NCBI GenBank assembly: GCA_031266495.1
Contig: JAISAX010000803.1
Location: 1-7,158, forward strand
Reading direction: 5' to 3'
DNA length: 7,158 bases
Source: Opitutaceae bacterium
GTDB taxonomy: Bacteria; Verrucomicrobiota; Verrucomicrobiae; Opitutales; Opitutaceae
Position 1 is the first letter of the stretch. Every line of letters starts with the position of its first letter. Shown piece after piece: positions 5,458 through 7,158 of this stretch. Below the pieces are notes generated by a model that saw nothing but the letters and a program-made list of their open reading frames with translations, did no database searches and had not been told where the DNA came from. The translations under genes and the position numbers were made by a program.

Positions 5458-5667
5458 GCGTCCCGTTTGCCCATTCCCCCCGGGGGGAATGCCTGCGCCG
5501 CGTCCGGTTTGAGGTTTCCCCTGCGGGGGAAACCTTGTCCGGCGTCCGGTCCGGACCTTCCTCCGCGGGGGAAAGCCTGCCCGGCAACCGGTTTGCCGTT
5601 TCCCCCGAGGGGGAAAGCCTCCCTTGCGTCCCGCCCGGCCCTTCCCCCGCGTGGGAAAGGCCGGATT
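5458..5667. repeat. Array of five 42-bp tandem units, each with a GC-rich palindrome
   Basis: Units start at 5458, 5500, 5542, 5584 and 5626 with an exact 42-bp period. Each begins GCGTCC or a variant and carries a TTCCCCC-GGGGGAA palindrome centred at 5481.5, 5523.5, 5565.5, 5607.5 and 5649.5. Unit 1 is a perfect 20-bp palindrome (5472-5491). Unit 2 has 10-bp arms AGGTTTCCCC and GGGGAAACCT around TGCG (5512-5535). Unit 4 has 8-bp arms (5599-5616). Unit 3 is less perfect. Unit 5 pairs 13 of 15 positions (5635-5664). The array fills most of the 393-bp gap between the aminotransferase and exosortase genes. The remaining 153 bp (5668-5820) show only a small TTTTC/GAAAA hairpin (5666-5677) and no clear promoter. 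All frames here give 14-residue repeats because 42 is divisible by three; these are not genes. Role unknown: REP-like element, protein-binding site or mRNA structure. Confidence 0.9.
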
Positions 5668-5820
5668 TTCGGGAAAAGCGAGCTATGGGCACAACATCGA
5701 TTAGACCCGGTCGCCACACCTCCACACCCCGAAGCTTGCACCTGACGCCATTCTGCGGCTGACTGGTCGCTTTCCCGGTACCATTCCGTTCTACGCACAC
5801 CCGTTCACGATTGCCCGTCC

Positions 5821-6855
5821 ATGCAGACCATTCTCAAAAAAACCGCCGCCACACTCACCCCCGGTTTCCTCTGCGCGCTGCTCGTGGCAGCGGCGTTCAT
5901 GGGCTTCATTGCCTGGGACCAGTCGCACTGGTGGAGGCAGAAGGAAGACTACGGATTCGGCTGGCTCGTGCCGGCGTTTGTCGCCTTTGCCGTTTATGAC
6001 CGCTGGCCGCGCATCAAGACCGCCGCCGCCGCGTGCATGGCGCCGCGGAGCCCCCGCGCCACCGGCGGCGCCCGGATCACGCTCGCCGTCGCATTCACGC
6101 TCTCGGCGCTATTCGGCATCCTGCTGTTTTTTGCCGGAGCCTTTTACCGCGCCGGAGCCGGCGCCTCGTATCCCGGCACGCTCGCCATCACGCTCGGCAG
6201 CGCCGGCATCCTCTTTGCCCTGCTCTACCTCAACACCCCCGCCGCCCCGTCCGCCACGCCCTCCCGGCTACTCGACGACGCCCGCGTGCAACTCCTCGCC
6301 CTCTTCGTATTTCCCGTGCTCGTCTGGCTGGTCTCCGCGCCGATGGTCTCCGTCGTGGAAAACAACCTCAGCCTCTTCCTCCTCAACCGCGTGACGTCGG
6401 TCGTGTTTTTCGTATTCGACATCCTCGGGCTCCAGATCGAGCAGCAAGGCAACGTGCTCGTCCTGCCCAAAGGCCAGGTCGGCGTGGCCGAAGCCTGTTC
6501 CGGCATCCGCTCGCTCACCGGCTGCCTCTTTGCCGGCTCGTTTCTCGCGGCGGTGTTCCTGCACAAACTCTGGAAAAAAATCGCGCTGGTCGGCTGCGCC
6601 ATGCTCTTCGCCTTTTTCACCAACCTGCTGCGCGGCACATTCCTCACCGCCTGGGCCTACAATTACGGACCCGAAGCCATTGAAGGCACCGTCCACGACA
6701 CCGCCGGCTACGCCGTTCTCGGCCTGACGGTCATCGGCCTCCTCTGCCTCCTCCCCCTCTTCAACCTGAAGATCAGCTTCTCCGACGACGACGCGGGCAA
6801 CAGCGGCGACGACAACGGCAGCAACAACGCAGACGGCCTCGCCCCGACCCAATGA
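5821..6855 (+). CDS. Exosortase/archaeosortase family protein
   Basis: A 344-residue polytopic inner-membrane protein with about eight or nine hydrophobic segments (roughly 14-33, 45-59, 86-108, 119-138, 157-178, 190-205, 234-249, 254-270, 297-313). The exosortase triad is visible: Cys226 in VAEACSGIRSL, Arg271 in FFTNLLRGTFL and His292 in VHDTAGYA. The upstream motif GNVLVLPKGQVGV (210-222) and the N-terminal YGFGWLVP (44-51) also fit. Such enzymes are thought to cleave the C-terminal sorting signal (PEP-CTERM and relatives) of exported proteins and hand them to the cell surface. No target protein with such a signal is complete in this window, and the exosortase subtype cannot be assigned. 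The last 25 residues form an unusual Asp/Asn/Gly-rich hydrophilic tail (SDDDAGNSGDDNGS...). The start at 5821 gives a normal N-terminus; no Shine-Dalgarno is present. Confidence 0.93.
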   Translation: MQTILKKTAATLTPGFLCALLVAAAFMGFIAWDQSHWWRQKEDYGFGWLVPAFVAFAVYDRWPRIKTAAAACMAPRSPRATGGARITLAVAFTLSALFGILLFFAGAFYRAGAGASYPGTLAITLGSAGILFALLYLNTPAAPSATPSRLLDDARVQLLALFVFPVLVWLVSAPMVSVVENNLSLFLLNRVTSVVFFVFDILGLQIEQQGNVLVLPKGQVGVAEACSGIRSLTGCLFAGSFLAAVFLHKLWKKIALVGCAMLFAFFTNLLRGTFLTAWAYNYGPEAIEGTVHDTAGYAVLGLTVIGLLCLLPLFNLKISFSDDDAGNSGDDNGSNNADGLAPTQ

Positions 6856-6918
6856 AGAATGAAGAATGGTCCGGTCAGCCGCACCACAACCGCAGTTCCG
6901 GCAATTCTTCATTCTGCA
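6853..6918. repeat. 15-bp inverted repeat overlapping the exosortase stop codon
   Basis: TGAAGAATGAAGAAT (6853-6867) matches the inverse complement of 6904-6918 at 14 of 15 positions, with a 36-bp GC-rich spacer. The left arm includes the TGA stop, and the arms are themselves built from a TGAAGAA/TTCTTCA direct repeat, with one more ATTCTTCA at 6918-6925. It could form a long hairpin protecting the mRNA 3' end. There is no T-tract, so it is not a standard terminator. Confidence 0.7.
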
Positions 6919-6931
6919 TTCTTCACTGATG

Positions 6932-7158
6932 TTACGCGGAAGCCCAAGAATGGAGGTATTGGAGGTATACCTCCTCTTTCTTTATAATCTCAAACGCCAC
7001 CGGAATTGACACGTTCTGGCTGACATAAAGCGCATTGAGCAGATTGATTCCTTTGACTGCCCTGTTCTTGCAATGGTCAAAATGCCAGCAGATAATCTCA
7101 TTCTCATCCGTCCACTCCTTCTCTTGTATCGTATCGTCAAATATCAGGCACCCTTGCT
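6932..7158 (-). pseudogene. Truncated DDE transposase fragment (enters from right edge)
   Basis: The minus strand encodes 74 residues up to a TAA at 6932-6934, with the gene's beginning beyond the window. The segment CLIFDDTIQEK...DENEIICWHFDHCKNRAVKGINLL...VSIPVAFEIIKK matches the first catalytic-Asp region (DDT) of an RNase H-fold DDE transposase from the IS4-like superfamily; the exact IS family is not decided. Full-length relatives continue for well over 100 residues past this point to the later catalytic Asp and Glu. Here the match ends near residue 60 and the frame closes after 14 unrelated residues. The fragment is clearly lower in GC than its neighbours, consistent with horizontal origin. 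I infer a decayed insertion sequence whose 3' part was lost; a programmed frameshift is less likely because no continuing homology is visible in other frames. Confidence 0.75.
6961..6974. repeat. Perfect 14-bp palindrome at the transposase break point
   Basis: GGAGGTATACCTCC is a perfect palindrome, preceded by a second near-copy of its left half (GGAGGTATT, 6952-6960). It lies where the transposase homology ends, so it may mark a deletion or insertion junction. Confidence 0.7.

Noticed and set aside
5458..5667. CRISPR array
   Set aside because: Whole 42-bp units are similar, with no unique spacers between identical repeats, and no cas genes are present.
5213..5800. Minus-strand frames (195 and 157 codons) and plus-strand frames across the repeat array
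   Set aside because: They exist because the 42-bp period is a multiple of three; the 14-residue repeats appear in several frames on both strands and none has a family signature.
6983..6988. TATAAT box in the transposase fragment
   Set aside because: It lies within the minus-strand coding sequence (Ile-Ile-Lys codons) with no matching -35 box or downstream plus-strand gene.

Overview
The window is a GC-rich piece of bacterial chromosome carrying seven convincing protein-coding genes, one gene that runs off the left edge, and a transposase remnant at the right edge. The gene content suggests a member of the Verrucomicrobia, probably Opitutaceae-like. The reasons are an exosortase, a Gfo/Idh/MocA oxidoreductase of the 'GTW-LDGGG-MNQGIH' type, a small FmdB-type zinc ribbon protein, and genes that almost all lack a Shine-Dalgarno sequence. 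This placement is an inference from family flavour, not a database result.

Left part (1-1700). Two minus-strand genes overlap by four bases (ATGA): an FmdB-type zinc ribbon protein (233-481) and the start of an exported, Ala/Pro/Ser/Thr-rich protein (1-236, cut by the window edge). Divergent from them, after a 151-bp gap holding a G-quadruplex motif and a GC-rich inverted repeat, lies an AroF-like DAHP synthase (633-1700), the entry enzyme of aromatic amino acid synthesis.

Middle (1810-4440). A Gfo/Idh/MocA oxidoreductase (minus) and an SDR oxidoreductase resembling D-mannonate oxidoreductases (plus) diverge from a 125-bp shared upstream region. They look like a sugar or sugar-acid module. 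Next comes a short AT-rich promoter region with a perfect TATAAT and an embedded inverted repeat. It drives a 145-aa predicted DNA-binding protein (coiled coil, AT-hook-like patch, helix-turn-helix) that ends in a textbook intrinsic terminator.

Right part (4504-7158). A class IV PLP aminotransferase is followed by a 393-bp gap. Most of that gap is a regular array of five 42-bp units, each centred on a GC-rich palindrome whose arms vary in sequence while mostly keeping their pairing. Then come an exosortase/archaeosortase-family membrane protease-transpeptidase, a long inverted repeat overlapping its stop codon, and a lower-GC, 3'-truncated DDE transposase fragment on the minus strand.

The genes are mostly separate units rather than one pathway. 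The observations most worth follow-up are the 42-bp palindromic array, the compact promoter/operator with a very short leader in front of the DNA-binding protein, and the G-quadruplex abutting the fmdB-like start codon. I see no defence system, CRISPR array, tRNA or rRNA.
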